Below are positions 8,011 through 15,980 of a stretch of DNA of 64,000 nt, one piece after another; the stretch's first letter is position 1, and the number at the start of each line of letters is the position of its first letter. The stretch comes from Dyella_B sp035503745 (GTDB lineage Bacteria > Pseudomonadota > Gammaproteobacteria > Xanthomonadales > Rhodanobacteraceae): NCBI RefSeq assembly GCF_035503745.1, contig NZ_DATJTC010000036.1, positions 124,001-188,000 of the forward strand, written 5' to 3'. A model generated the notes under the pieces. That model worked only from the letters and a program-made list of their open reading frames with translations. It was not told the origin of the DNA and searched no databases. The position numbers and the translations under genes were made by a program.

Positions 8011-9567
8011 ATGGCTGCCACCCCACCGAACGCGGCGCCGTTGAAGCCGCTGCACGGCACCCCGCTGGTGCTGCTGACCATCGCGGTCGCCTTCAGCACC
8101 TTCATGGAGGTGCTGGACATGACCATCGTCAATGTATCCGTGCCGCATATCGCCGGCAGCCTCGCGGTGAGCCCCAACGAAGGCACCTGGACGATCAGCT
8201 CCTACTCGCTGGCCAGCGCGATCATGCAGCCGCTTACCGGCTGGATTGCGCGCCGCTTCGGCGAAGTGCGCACCTTCGTCACTTCGGTAGTCCTGTTCGT
8301 GCTGTTCTCGATGCTGTGCGGCGCCGCCACCACCATGCCCATGCTGGTGTTCGCCCGCCTGATGCAGGGCGCCGGCTCAGGCCCGATGGTGGCCTTGTCG
8401 CTGACCCTGCTGCTGTCCAGCTATCCAAGAGAGAAGCAGGGCATCGCGCTGGCGATGTGGGCGATGACCGTGGTGATCGCACCGATTTTCGGGCCGATCC
8501 TCGGCGGTTGGATCACCGATAATTTTTCCTGGCCGTGGATTTTCTACATCAACGCGCCGGTGGGCATTCTGGCCGCGATCATTACCTGGACGTTGCTGCA
8601 CAAGCGCGAAACCAAGACGGTGAAAGCGCCCATCGATGTGATCGGCCTGGTGCTGCTGGTGGCCGGCGTGGGCTGCCTGCAGTTCATGCTGGACAACGGC
8701 AACGATCACGACTGGTTCAATTCCACGTTGATTCTGTCACTGGGGCTGATCGCGCTGGTTTGCCTCACGTTTCTGGTGGTATGGGAAATCCACGCCAAGC
8801 ATCCGGTGATCGACCTTACGCTGTTCAAGAAACGCAATTTCACCGCGGGCGTGATCAGCCTGTCGATGGGCATGTTCGCGTTCTTCGGCATCAACGTGGT
8901 GTTTCCGCTGTGGCTGCAGACCACGCTGGGCTACACCGCCACCTGGGCCGGACTCGCCGCGGCGCCCAGCGGCGTGCTGGCATTCGTGTTTTCGCCCCTG
9001 ATCGGGCGCAACATGCACAGGATCGACCTGCGCATCCTGGTATCGCTGGCCTTCATCATCTTTGCGGCCACCTCGTACTGGTTTTCCACCTTCGCCAGCG
9101 ACGCATCGTTCGGCACGCTGATCGTGCCGCGCTTCGTGATGGGCCTGGCGATCCCATGTTTCTTCATCCCGCTGAACCAGATCTACCTGTCCGGGCTGCC
9201 CACGGCGGAGATCGCCAGCGCATCGGGTCTTTCCAACTTCTTCCGCACGCTGGGCTCCAGTGTCTCCACCGCGGTGATGGTGACCCTGTGGCAACACCGC
9301 GGCATCTACCACCACGCCACCCTGAGCGAGTACGTGAGCGATGGCGCCCCGGCCACGACGCAGTACCTGCACGGCCTGTCTCACCTGGGCATGAGCGCGG
9401 CGCGGCAACTGGGTTATATCAACCAGATCGTGGACCGCGAGGGCTATACCCTGGCGGTCAACGACATCTTCTACGGCTGCGCCGTGCTGTTCGTGCTGCT
9501 GTTGCCGGTACTTTGGCTGGCCCGGCCGCCCTTCGGCACGGCCGGCGGGGGTGCGGCGGGGCATTGA
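8011..9567 (+). CDS. emrB: EmrB/QacA-type MFS multidrug transporter (DHA2, 14 TM)
   Basis: The 518-residue DHA2-family drug:H+ antiporter has many hydrophobic segments, fitting 14 TM helices. Motif D1 (VLDMTIVNVSVPHIAGSLAV) appears near residue 36 and motif A (GWIARRFGEVR) near residue 77. Motif C (GPILGGWITDNFSWPWIF) is near residue 160. It is the inner membrane part of the EmrAB-OprM-like pump, 22 bp after emrA. Substrates are likely hydrophobic toxicants, by family only. Confidence 0.94.
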   Translation: MAATPPNAAPLKPLHGTPLVLLTIAVAFSTFMEVLDMTIVNVSVPHIAGSLAVSPNEGTWTISSYSLASAIMQPLTGWIARRFGEVRTFVTSVVLFVLFSMLCGAATTMPMLVFARLMQGAGSGPMVALSLTLLLSSYPREKQGIALAMWAMTVVIAPIFGPILGGWITDNFSWPWIFYINAPVGILAAIITWTLLHKRETKTVKAPIDVIGLVLLVAGVGCLQFMLDNGNDHDWFNSTLILSLGLIALVCLTFLVVWEIHAKHPVIDLTLFKKRNFTAGVISLSMGMFAFFGINVVFPLWLQTTLGYTATWAGLAAAPSGVLAFVFSPLIGRNMHRIDLRILVSLAFIIFAATSYWFSTFASDASFGTLIVPRFVMGLAIPCFFIPLNQIYLSGLPTAEIASASGLSNFFRTLGSSVSTAVMVTLWQHRGIYHHATLSEYVSDGAPATTQYLHGLSHLGMSAARQLGYINQIVDREGYTLAVNDIFYGCAVLFVLLLPVLWLARPPFGTAGGGAAGH

Positions 9568-9578
9568 TCCCAGGCTAT

Positions 9579-9600
9579 TGCTGCACCCCGGGGTGCAGCA
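9579..9600. promoter_or_regulatory. 22-bp perfect palindrome upstream of phaR, possible PhaR operator
   Basis: TGCTGCACCCC/GGGGTGCAGCA is a perfect 22-bp palindrome about 55 bp before the phaR start. PhaR proteins bind TGC-rich, CTGC/GCAG-containing sites and autoregulate. It could alternatively act as a hairpin ending emrB transcription, but no T-run follows. A second TGC-rich palindrome precedes phbB. Confidence 0.45.
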
Positions 9601-9654
9601 TAAAAGGCGGCGGCTGACTGGTGCGGCGCAATACCTTCTGCTAGTTTGTGTCGC

Positions 9655-10152
9655 ATGGCACAAACAAACCGCATCATCAAGAAGTATCCGAACCGTCGGC
9701 TCTACGACACGGAAATCTCCAGCTACATCACGCTGGAAGAGGTCCGTCAGCTGGTTCTGGATGGCGAACACTTCGAGGTCCGCGACGCCAAATCCGGCGA
9801 GGACCTGACCCGCTCCGTGCTGCTGCAGATCATCTCCGAGCACGAGGAAAAAGGTCAGCCGATGCTCTCGCCGCAGCTGCTGAGCCAGATCATCCGTTTC
9901 TACGGCGACTCCCTGCAGGGATTCATGGGGCCGTACCTGGAACGCAGCCTGCAGGTCTTCCTGGACCAGCAGCAGCAGTTCCGAACCCAGCTCAACAGCC
10001 TGATGGGGCAAACCCCCTGGTCGCTGCTGAACGAGCTGACCGAGCGCAACCTGGACGCCTGGAAGTCGATGCAGCGCGGGTTCCTCGATGCCGCCTCGCA
10101 GACCCATTCCGCGCCGGGCCAGCCCGGTCGTCCGGGCACCAAGAAGCCCTGA
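9655..10152 (+). CDS. phaR: Polyhydroxyalkanoate synthesis repressor PhaR
   Basis: The 165-residue regulator of PHB storage begins MAQTNRIIKKYPNRRLYDTE, the hallmark of the PHB/PHA accumulation regulator DNA-binding domain. The accumulation domain follows (DLTRSVLLQIISEHEEKGQPMLS, FYGDSLQGFMGPYLERSL). It represses phasin and PHB genes and is released when it binds nascent PHB. The ATG at 9655 matches the family start. It lies directly upstream of phbB, which supports the PHB role. Confidence 0.94.
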   Translation: MAQTNRIIKKYPNRRLYDTEISSYITLEEVRQLVLDGEHFEVRDAKSGEDLTRSVLLQIISEHEEKGQPMLSPQLLSQIIRFYGDSLQGFMGPYLERSLQVFLDQQQQFRTQLNSLMGQTPWSLLNELTERNLDAWKSMQRGFLDAASQTHSAPGQPGRPGTKKP

Positions 10153-10174
10153 TCCGTTTCGCCTACTTCCCGCT

Positions 10175-10193
10175 GCAGCACAACATGTGCTGC
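10175..10193. promoter_or_regulatory. Inverted repeat upstream of phbB, possible PhaR operator
   Basis: GCAGCACA-aca-TGTGCTGC is a perfect 8-bp inverted repeat in the 70-bp gap between phaR and phbB. It is TGC-rich like the palindrome upstream of phaR, which makes both candidates for PhaR binding. Confidence 0.45.
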
Positions 10194-10222
10194 CGCGCGG
10201 CATGCGTTGAGGGAATTTCGTG

Positions 10223-10984
10223 ATGGTTTCGTCAACCCCCGCAGCACGTGTCGCCATTGTTACCGGCGGCATCGGCGGCATCGGCACCGAAATCTGCATG
10301 CGGCTGGCGCAAGCCGGACGCGCCGTCATCGCCGTGGACCTGGCCACGCGCGGCGAACGCATCGAAGCGTTTCGCGCGAGCACCGCCTCCTACGACGGCG
10401 CCATCCGCTTCGAACCCTGCGACGTCAGCGACTTCAAGGCTTGCGGCAACCTGATCGAATACATCGAGCGCAACATCGGTCATGCCGACATCCTGGTCAA
10501 TGCCGCCGGCATCACGCGCGACACCAGCCTGCGCAAGATGGATCCGCAGCAATGGCACGAGTTGATGCGCGTGAACCTCGATGGCGTATTCAACATGTGC
10601 CGGCACGTGGTCGAAGGCATGACCACCCGCCATTTCGGGCGCATCGTCAACTTGAGTTCGGTCAACGGCCAGACCGGCCAGTTCGGGCAAACCAACTACT
10701 CGGCGGCCAAGGCCGGCGTGCATGGATTTAGCATGGCGCTGGCGCGCGAAACGGCGCGCAAGGGCGTCACCGTCAACACCGTTTCGCCCGGATATTGCGA
10801 TACGCCGATGGTGGCGGCAGTGCCGGAAGATATCCGCCAGCAGATCATTTCCGACATTCCCGTAGGACGCCTGGGCACACCGTCGGACATCGCGCGCGCC
10901 GTGGTCTTTCTCACCGCCGACGACGCCAGCTACATCACCGGCGCCAACCTGCCGGTGAACGGCGGCTACTTCATGAGCTTCTAA
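10223..10984 (+). CDS. phbB: Acetoacetyl-CoA reductase (SDR family)
   Basis: The 253-residue short-chain dehydrogenase should reduce acetoacetyl-CoA to (R)-3-hydroxybutyryl-CoA with NADPH, the second step of PHB synthesis. It shows the cofactor motif TGGIGGIG near residue 14, NAAG near 92, catalytic Ser in SSVNGQTGQFGQ, and YxxxK as YSAAK near 158. The loop VSPGYCDTPMVAAVPE is typical of PhaB/PhbB. The ATG at 10223 follows a GTG at 10220. The link to phaR favours PhbB over FabG. Confidence 0.9.
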   Translation: MVSSTPAARVAIVTGGIGGIGTEICMRLAQAGRAVIAVDLATRGERIEAFRASTASYDGAIRFEPCDVSDFKACGNLIEYIERNIGHADILVNAAGITRDTSLRKMDPQQWHELMRVNLDGVFNMCRHVVEGMTTRHFGRIVNLSSVNGQTGQFGQTNYSAAKAGVHGFSMALARETARKGVTVNTVSPGYCDTPMVAAVPEDIRQQIISDIPVGRLGTPSDIARAVVFLTADDASYITGANLPVNGGYFMSF

Positions 10985-11059
10985 GCGCCTGCGGCGGCCG
11001 TACTTGCGGGAACGGCGCCGTTGCGGAAAAGTGTTGCGCTACCTTCCACGAGACGCGGC

Positions 11060-12427
11060 ATGACACGGCAATCCATCACCCTGATTGGCGGTGGCCTGGT
11101 TGGCGCCTTGATGGCGCAACTGCTGGCCCGGCGCGGTTTCGCCGTGGAGGTGTTCGAAAAGCGTCCCGACCCGCGGCGGTTCGGTTTCCTGGGCGGCCGC
11201 TCGATCAACCTGGCGCTGGCCGAGCGTGGGCTGCAAGCCCTGCGCAGCGCCGGGCTGGCCGAGGACGTGCTGCAACAAACCGTGATGATGCGCGGACGCA
11301 TGGTGCATCCGCGCGAAGGCGCCCCGAGCCTGCAGCGCTACGGCGTGGACGACAGCGAAGTGATCTGGTCGGTCTCCCGCGCCGCCTTGAACAAGCTGCT
11401 GCTCGAAGCGGCGGAAGCGGCAGGTGTAACGCTGCATTTCGGCCAATCGCTGGTGTCGGCCGACTTGGACCGGCAGCGCGTCGTGCTGGCCGACGAACAC
11501 GGCACGCAACGCCATCATGAGGCATCCATGCTGATCGGTGCCGATGGCGCCGGCTCCGCCCTGCGCGCGGCGATGGACGCGTATGCGCCGCTGGGCATCC
11601 GCGTCGAATCTCTCGGCCACGGTTACAAGGAGCTGGAAATTCCGCCGGGCAGCGGCGCCGAACGCTTCGCCATCGAACCGCACGCGCTGCACATCTGGCC
11701 GCGCGGTCGCTACATGTGCATTGCCCTGCCCAACACCGAAGGCAGCTTCACCGTTACCTTGTTCTTGCCCGCGCACGGGCCGCATCCCAGTTTCGACACG
11801 TTGCCCGATGGCGCGGCCGCCGAGGCGTTCTTGCACGAAGACTTCCCCGACCTGCTGCCGCAGATTCCGCGCCTGGCCGAGGATTACGACAGCCATCCGG
11901 TCGGCACGCTCTCCACGCTTTATCTCGACCGCTGGCACATCGACGGACGCGCCCTTCTGATCGGCGATGCGGCGCACGCCATCGTGCCGTTCCACGGCCA
12001 GGGCATGAACTGCGGCTTCGAAGACACGGTGGTGCTGGCCGACCTGCTGGCCGAATCGGGCCACGACAGCGCCGATGCCTTCGCCGAATTCCAGCGCGTC
12101 CGCCAGCCCAACGCCAACGCAATCGCGGCGATGGCATTGGAGAACTACATCGAGATGCGCGATTCGGTCGCCGATCCGCACTACCTGGCCAAGCGCGAAC
12201 TGGGCGCGCGGCTGGCCGAGCGGGCGCCCAGGCACTTCATGGCGCGCTACCGCATGGTCACCTTCACCCACCTGCCGTACGCCTACGCCTATGAACGTGG
12301 CCGCGCACAGGATCAATTGCTTGAACAATTGCTGCGCGGCTCCACCGATGCCGGCACGGTTTCGCTGGATGCCGCCGTCGCCGCGCTGCAAGCCACCCTG
12401 CCCCCACTCCCCAGGCTAAGAGCGTAA
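11060..12427 (+). CDS. kmo: Kynurenine 3-monooxygenase
   Basis: This 455-residue FAD-dependent aromatic hydroxylase converts L-kynurenine to 3-hydroxykynurenine in the tryptophan-to-quinolinate/NAD route. It has the N-terminal dinucleotide fold ITLIGGGLVGALMA and the KMO-specific block FGFLGGRSINLALAERG near residue 43. The second FAD motif is LIGDAAHAIVPFHGQGMNCG near residue 305. The length equals that of characterised bacterial KMOs. The C-terminal ENYIEMRD region is also typical. No other kynurenine gene is visible next to it. Confidence 0.95.
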   Translation: MTRQSITLIGGGLVGALMAQLLARRGFAVEVFEKRPDPRRFGFLGGRSINLALAERGLQALRSAGLAEDVLQQTVMMRGRMVHPREGAPSLQRYGVDDSEVIWSVSRAALNKLLLEAAEAAGVTLHFGQSLVSADLDRQRVVLADEHGTQRHHEASMLIGADGAGSALRAAMDAYAPLGIRVESLGHGYKELEIPPGSGAERFAIEPHALHIWPRGRYMCIALPNTEGSFTVTLFLPAHGPHPSFDTLPDGAAAEAFLHEDFPDLLPQIPRLAEDYDSHPVGTLSTLYLDRWHIDGRALLIGDAAHAIVPFHGQGMNCGFEDTVVLADLLAESGHDSADAFAEFQRVRQPNANAIAAMALENYIEMRDSVADPHYLAKRELGARLAERAPRHFMARYRMVTFTHLPYAYAYERGRAQDQLLEQLLRGSTDAGTVSLDAAVAALQATLPPLPRLRA

Positions 12428-12436
12428 AGTTGTCAG

Positions 12437-12871
12437 ATGGACAGCACGCTGATTACCCATTACCGGACCACCGACTACCGCGTACGCCTGCTGCAAGGCG
12501 GCTGGGCCAGCATCCGCATCGACAAGGTTCTACCTGCCGCGCTGCAGGCGCTGACCGGCGGCCGCGGCTGGGCCTTCATCACCGCCTGGAATCCGCAGTC
12601 GATGCTGCTGCCGCGCTCGCTCAACCATGCTGCGCAGATCGCCCTGCTGGGAGCGCTGCGCGGGCTGCGGCGCACGCTCTACATCCGCCCCGGGCTCGGC
12701 GCGGGCCGCGACTGGCGCGAACCCAGCTTTTTCGTGATCGGCCCCGAGCTGGAAGAGATCGACAAACTGGCGCAACAATTCCACCAGAACGCCTACGTCC
12801 ATGGACTGGGCGCCGGCGCGGCACGGCTGCGCCTGACCAGTGACAGGCCGCCGCATGGACAAGCCGGTTGA
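12437..12871 (+). CDS. DUF3293-domain protein
   Basis: The 144-residue cytosolic protein begins with HYRTTDYRV and contains WAFITAWNP near residue 53 and FFVIGPELEEIDKLAQQF near residue 103, features of the DUF3293 family. Its function is unknown. It lies 9 bp after kmo and 12 bp before ccmA on the same strand, so it may be cotranscribed with both. It has no signal peptide or membrane segment. Confidence 0.8.
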   Translation: MDSTLITHYRTTDYRVRLLQGGWASIRIDKVLPAALQALTGGRGWAFITAWNPQSMLLPRSLNHAAQIALLGALRGLRRTLYIRPGLGAGRDWREPSFFVIGPELEEIDKLAQQFHQNAYVHGLGAGAARLRLTSDRPPHGQAG

Positions 12872-12883
12872 GCCTTCTCGACA

Positions 12884-13528
12884 ATGCCGGCGATGACCTC
12901 CGAGCCCTCCGCCACGCCGCTGCTTGAAGCACGCGCCTTAAGCTTCCACCGCCAGGACGAACCGGTGTTCGGCCCGCTGGATTTTCGTCTCGATGCAGGC
13001 GAACTGACCTTGATCGAAGGCGACAACGGCAGCGGCAAGACCACCCTGATGCGCATCCTCACCGGCTTGCTGCGGCCGGAGGAAGGCCAGCTCTACTGGC
13101 GCGGCCAGCCGCTGAGCTGGGACCGCTGCAGCGGCGAGGTGCTGTTCCTGGGCCATCAGCTAGGGCTCAAGGCCGAACTGAGCGCACGCGAGAACCTGCG
13201 CTTTGCCGTCGGCCTGCACGGTCACCGCGAGCACAGCGACATCGACAACGCCCTGGCGCGCGTGGGGCTGGCCGGCTTCGGCGACGAGCCGGTGCGCAAA
13301 CTTTCGGCCGGCCAGAAAAAACGCGTCGCGCTGGCGCGCCTGCTGCTGGTTCCCGCCGCGCTGTGGTTGCTGGACGAGCCCTACGCCAACCTGGACCGGG
13401 CCGGCATCGAGCTGGTCAACGGTCTGCTGGAAGCGCACATCGCGCACGGCGGCGCGGCCCTGGTCACCAGCCATGGCGCCGTGCAGTTCCACGGCGGCGA
13501 GCCGCAGCGGATCCGGCTGCATGGCTGA
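12884..13528 (+). CDS. ccmA: Heme exporter ATP-binding protein CcmA
   Basis: The 214-residue ABC ATPase works with CcmB and CcmC in releasing holo-CcmE during cytochrome c maturation. Walker A (EGDNGSGKTTLMR), signature (KLSAGQKKRVALARLLL) and Walker B (ALWLLDEPYANLD) are all intact. A second in-frame ATG at 12893 is also possible. It overlaps ccmB by 8 bp and is the first ccm gene of the cluster. Confidence 0.95.
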   Translation: MPAMTSEPSATPLLEARALSFHRQDEPVFGPLDFRLDAGELTLIEGDNGSGKTTLMRILTGLLRPEEGQLYWRGQPLSWDRCSGEVLFLGHQLGLKAELSARENLRFAVGLHGHREHSDIDNALARVGLAGFGDEPVRKLSAGQKKRVALARLLLVPAALWLLDEPYANLDRAGIELVNGLLEAHIAHGGAALVTSHGAVQFHGGEPQRIRLHG

Positions 13529-14216
13529 GCTGCGACGTCCGAGGCTGGGCCACGCCTGCACCGCCATCCTGCGCCGCGATCTCACCTTGGCCTGGCGCCA
13601 GCGCGGCGACATGCTGCTGCCGGTGCTGTATGCGCTGATCGTCATCTCGTTGTTTCCGTTCGCGCTGGGCCCGGAAGAGGCCCTGCTGCGGAGGATCGCC
13701 GGCGGCGCGGTGCTGGTGACGGTGCTGCTGGCCATGCTGCTGGCGTTGGACGCGATGTTCCGCAGCGATATCGAGGACGGCTCGCTGGAGCAACTGATGC
13801 TGGCGCCACAGCCGCTGGCCCTGATGCTTGGCATGAAGATCCTGGCGCATTGGGTGGCCACGGCCGTTCCGCTGATCGTGATCGCGCCGCTGCTGGCCGG
13901 CATGCTGCACCTGCCCGCGCCGGTGGTACCGGTGCTGCTGCTGGCGCTGCTGCTGGCAACGCCGCTGCTCAGCCTGCTGGGTGCAATACTGGTGGCGCTT
14001 ACGGCCGGGACGCGGCGCTCTGGTATGCTGCTGGCCTTGATGCTGCTGCCGCTGTGCGTGCCGGTGGTGATCTTCGCCGCCGGGGCTCTGGCAGCCGCCC
14101 AACAGGGGCTGCCGTGGACCGCCCCCATCGCATGGCTGGGCGCAGCGCTTGCCCTGGCTGTAGTGCTGGCGCCGTTGGCCTGCGCTGCCGCACTTCGTAT
14201 CGCGCTGGATTCTTAA
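13521..14216 (+). CDS. ccmB: Heme exporter membrane protein CcmB
   Basis: The 231-residue integral membrane protein has about six TM helices and is the permease partner of CcmA. Characteristic segments are RDLTLAWRQRGDMLLPVLYAL near the start and LFRSDIEDG-like MFRSDIEDGSLEQLML near residue 75. The start ATG at 13521 lies inside the end of ccmA, giving translational coupling. Confidence 0.95.
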   Translation: MAELRRPRLGHACTAILRRDLTLAWRQRGDMLLPVLYALIVISLFPFALGPEEALLRRIAGGAVLVTVLLAMLLALDAMFRSDIEDGSLEQLMLAPQPLALMLGMKILAHWVATAVPLIVIAPLLAGMLHLPAPVVPVLLLALLLATPLLSLLGAILVALTAGTRRSGMLLALMLLPLCVPVVIFAAGALAAAQQGLPWTAPIAWLGAALALAVVLAPLACAAALRIALDS

Positions 14217-14224
14217 GATCGCCT

Positions 14225-14983
14225 ATGGCCCGCTGGATTCCGCTGTGGTTGCACAAGTTGAGCTCGCCGCCGGTGTTCTACGGCTTCGCCGGCAAGTTGC
14301 GTCCATGGGCGATCGCCTTGGCCCTGATCCTGGGCCTGGTCGCGCTCTATGGCGGATTGGTGCTGGCGCCGCCGGATTATCAGCAGGGCGATGACTACCG
14401 CATCATCTTCATCCACGTGCCCTGTGCCTGGATGAGCCTGTTCATCTACGCGGTGATGGGCATCGCTTCGTTCATCGCGCTGGTGTGGCGCATCAAGCTG
14501 GCCGAAGTGGCGGCAATGGCATCGGCGCCGATCGGCGCATCGTTCACCTTCATAACCCTGGTCACCGGTTCGCTGTGGGGCGCACGCATGTGGGGCACGT
14601 GGTGGACGTGGGATGCACGGCTGACTTCCGAATTGGTGTTGCTGTTTTTGTACCTGGGCGTGATCGCGCTGTATCACTCGTTCGAGGATCGCCGCCAGGG
14701 TGCGCGCACCGCCGCGTTCCTGGCCTTGATCGGCATCGTCAACGTGCCGATCGTGCATTTCTCGGTGAACTGGTGGAACACGCTGCATCAAGGTTCGACC
14801 ATCCGCCTGCTCGGCCCCTCCTCCATCGCGCCATCGATGATCTGGCCGCTGCTGACGATGATGGCCGCCACCAAGTGCTACTACTTCGCCAGCCTGTTCG
14901 GCCGCGCGCGCGTGGATCTGCTGTCGCTGGAAAGCGGCAAGGACTGGGTGCGCGAGATCGCCGAGCGCGAGGTGCGCCGATGA
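14225..14983 (+). CDS. ccmC: Heme-handling protein CcmC
   Basis: The 252-residue, six-TM protein presents heme to CcmE. The tryptophan-rich WWD-type motif is WGTWWTWDARLTSELVL near residue 124. The flanking histidine candidates lie in FIHVPCAWMS (about residue 62) and HFSVNWWNTLHQG (about 180). Its stop overlaps the ccmD start (ATGA at 14980-14983). Confidence 0.96.
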   Translation: MARWIPLWLHKLSSPPVFYGFAGKLRPWAIALALILGLVALYGGLVLAPPDYQQGDDYRIIFIHVPCAWMSLFIYAVMGIASFIALVWRIKLAEVAAMASAPIGASFTFITLVTGSLWGARMWGTWWTWDARLTSELVLLFLYLGVIALYHSFEDRRQGARTAAFLALIGIVNVPIVHFSVNWWNTLHQGSTIRLLGPSSIAPSMIWPLLTMMAATKCYYFASLFGRARVDLLSLESGKDWVREIAEREVRR

Positions 14984-15192
14984 ACGCCCATACGCTGCAA
15001 TCCTTCCTCGCCATGGGCGGTTATGCCGCCTATGTATGGCCCGCTTATGGCGTGTTCTTCCTGGTGTTGCTGATCGACTGGCTGGCGCCGCAGTTTCGCC
15101 GCCGCCGTCTGCTGCGCGAACTGCGCGGGCGCATGGCGCGCCAGGACGCGCGCAAGGAACGCAACAACCGCAACTCCGCAACCGCAACCTAG
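14980..15192 (+). CDS. ccmD: Cytochrome c maturation protein CcmD
   Basis: The 70-residue protein has one membrane helix (YAAYVWPAYGVFFLVLLIDWL) followed by a very basic tail, as expected of CcmD, which helps release holo-CcmE from CcmABC. Its TAG stop at 15190-15192 is also the first base pairs of the long nested palindrome that separates it from ccmE. Part of the tail could have been altered by insertion of that element. Confidence 0.9.
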   Translation: MNAHTLQSFLAMGGYAAYVWPAYGVFFLVLLIDWLAPQFRRRRLLRELRGRMARQDARKERNNRNSATAT

Positions 15193-15481
15193 GGATGCTC
15201 TGATCAATGATTCGCAGGTGGCATGATGTCCAGAAGGCCCGCAGGCGGTGCCGCGCGGCTTGGCAAGACGGCCAGTCTTCCCGACGCCACGCAACACCGC
15301 CTGCGGGCCTTCTGGACATCACCCCATCAAGTCAATTCAGGATGCGGGGCCCGCTCTGTCTGTTCGCAGGCCTTCGGTCCATCGTCTTGACAGACAACCA
15401 GTCTGCCAGCGCCGATGGTCCTGTGGCCTGCGAACAGACAGAGCGGGTGACACCTGCGAAGCATTGATCAGAGCATCCCTA
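15190..15481. repeat. Nested palindromic repeat element splitting the ccm operon
   Basis: The outer 31-bp arms (15190-15220 and 15451-15481, one mismatch) enclose two smaller palindromes. The first has perfect 26-bp arms at 15225-15250 and 15295-15320. The second has perfect 23-bp arms at 15350-15372 and 15425-15447. Each inner loop carries a related small hairpin (AAGAC-n5-GTCTT at 15265-15279; CAGAC-n5-GTCTG at 15391-15405). A related single unit occurs at 54759-54856. There is no coding capacity. It looks like a non-autonomous structured repeat inserted between ccmD and ccmE. Confidence 0.9.
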
Positions 15482-15509
15482 ACGGCCTTCGACCGGCACT
15501 TATTTCTTT

Positions 15510-15980
15510 ATGAACCCGACACGTCAACGCAGGCTCACCATCGTCATCGCCGTACTGGTTGCCGTGATCGTGGCGGCGGCGCTGGTGGTGTATGCGCTGC
15601 AGCAGAACATGAACTACCTGTTCACCCCCTCGCAGGTGCAGGCGGGGGATGCCGCGCACTACAAAAATTTCCGTCTCGGCGGCATGGTGAAGGCAGGCTC
15701 CATCCAGCACAGCAGCGACTCGCTGCAGGTCACCTTCACCGTGGTCGATGCCGGCGGCGCGATGCCGGTGGAATACAACGGCATCCTGCCGGACCTGTTC
15801 CGCGAAAACCAATCGGTGATCGCCACCGGGCACATGGAGGGCGCGCGCTTCGTGGCCACCGAGGTGCTGGCCAAGCACGATGAAACCTACATGCCCAAAG
15901 AGCTCAAAGACGCCATGGCCAAAGCCCACCAGGGCAAGCACATCGATGAGTCGGCCGGCCAGGACAAATCCACGCTATGA
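15510..15980 (+). CDS. ccmE: Heme chaperone CcmE
   Basis: The 156-residue periplasmic heme chaperone is anchored by one N-terminal helix (residues 8-29). The covalent heme-binding histidine is in LAKHDETYMPKE near residue 128. The OB-fold core LFRENQSVIATGHM is also present. The ATG at 15510 is the first after the palindromic element, which pushes ccmE 317 bp away from ccmD. Its stop overlaps the ccmF start by ATGA. Confidence 0.96.
   Translation: MNPTRQRRLTIVIAVLVAVIVAAALVVYALQQNMNYLFTPSQVQAGDAAHYKNFRLGGMVKAGSIQHSSDSLQVTFTVVDAGGAMPVEYNGILPDLFRENQSVIATGHMEGARFVATEVLAKHDETYMPKELKDAMAKAHQGKHIDESAGQDKSTL

Noticed and set aside
15193..15509. Small genes inside the ccmD-ccmE gap
   Set aside because: The frames there simply read through the nested palindromes, and the same peptide-like pattern appears in the repeat copy at 54759-54856.
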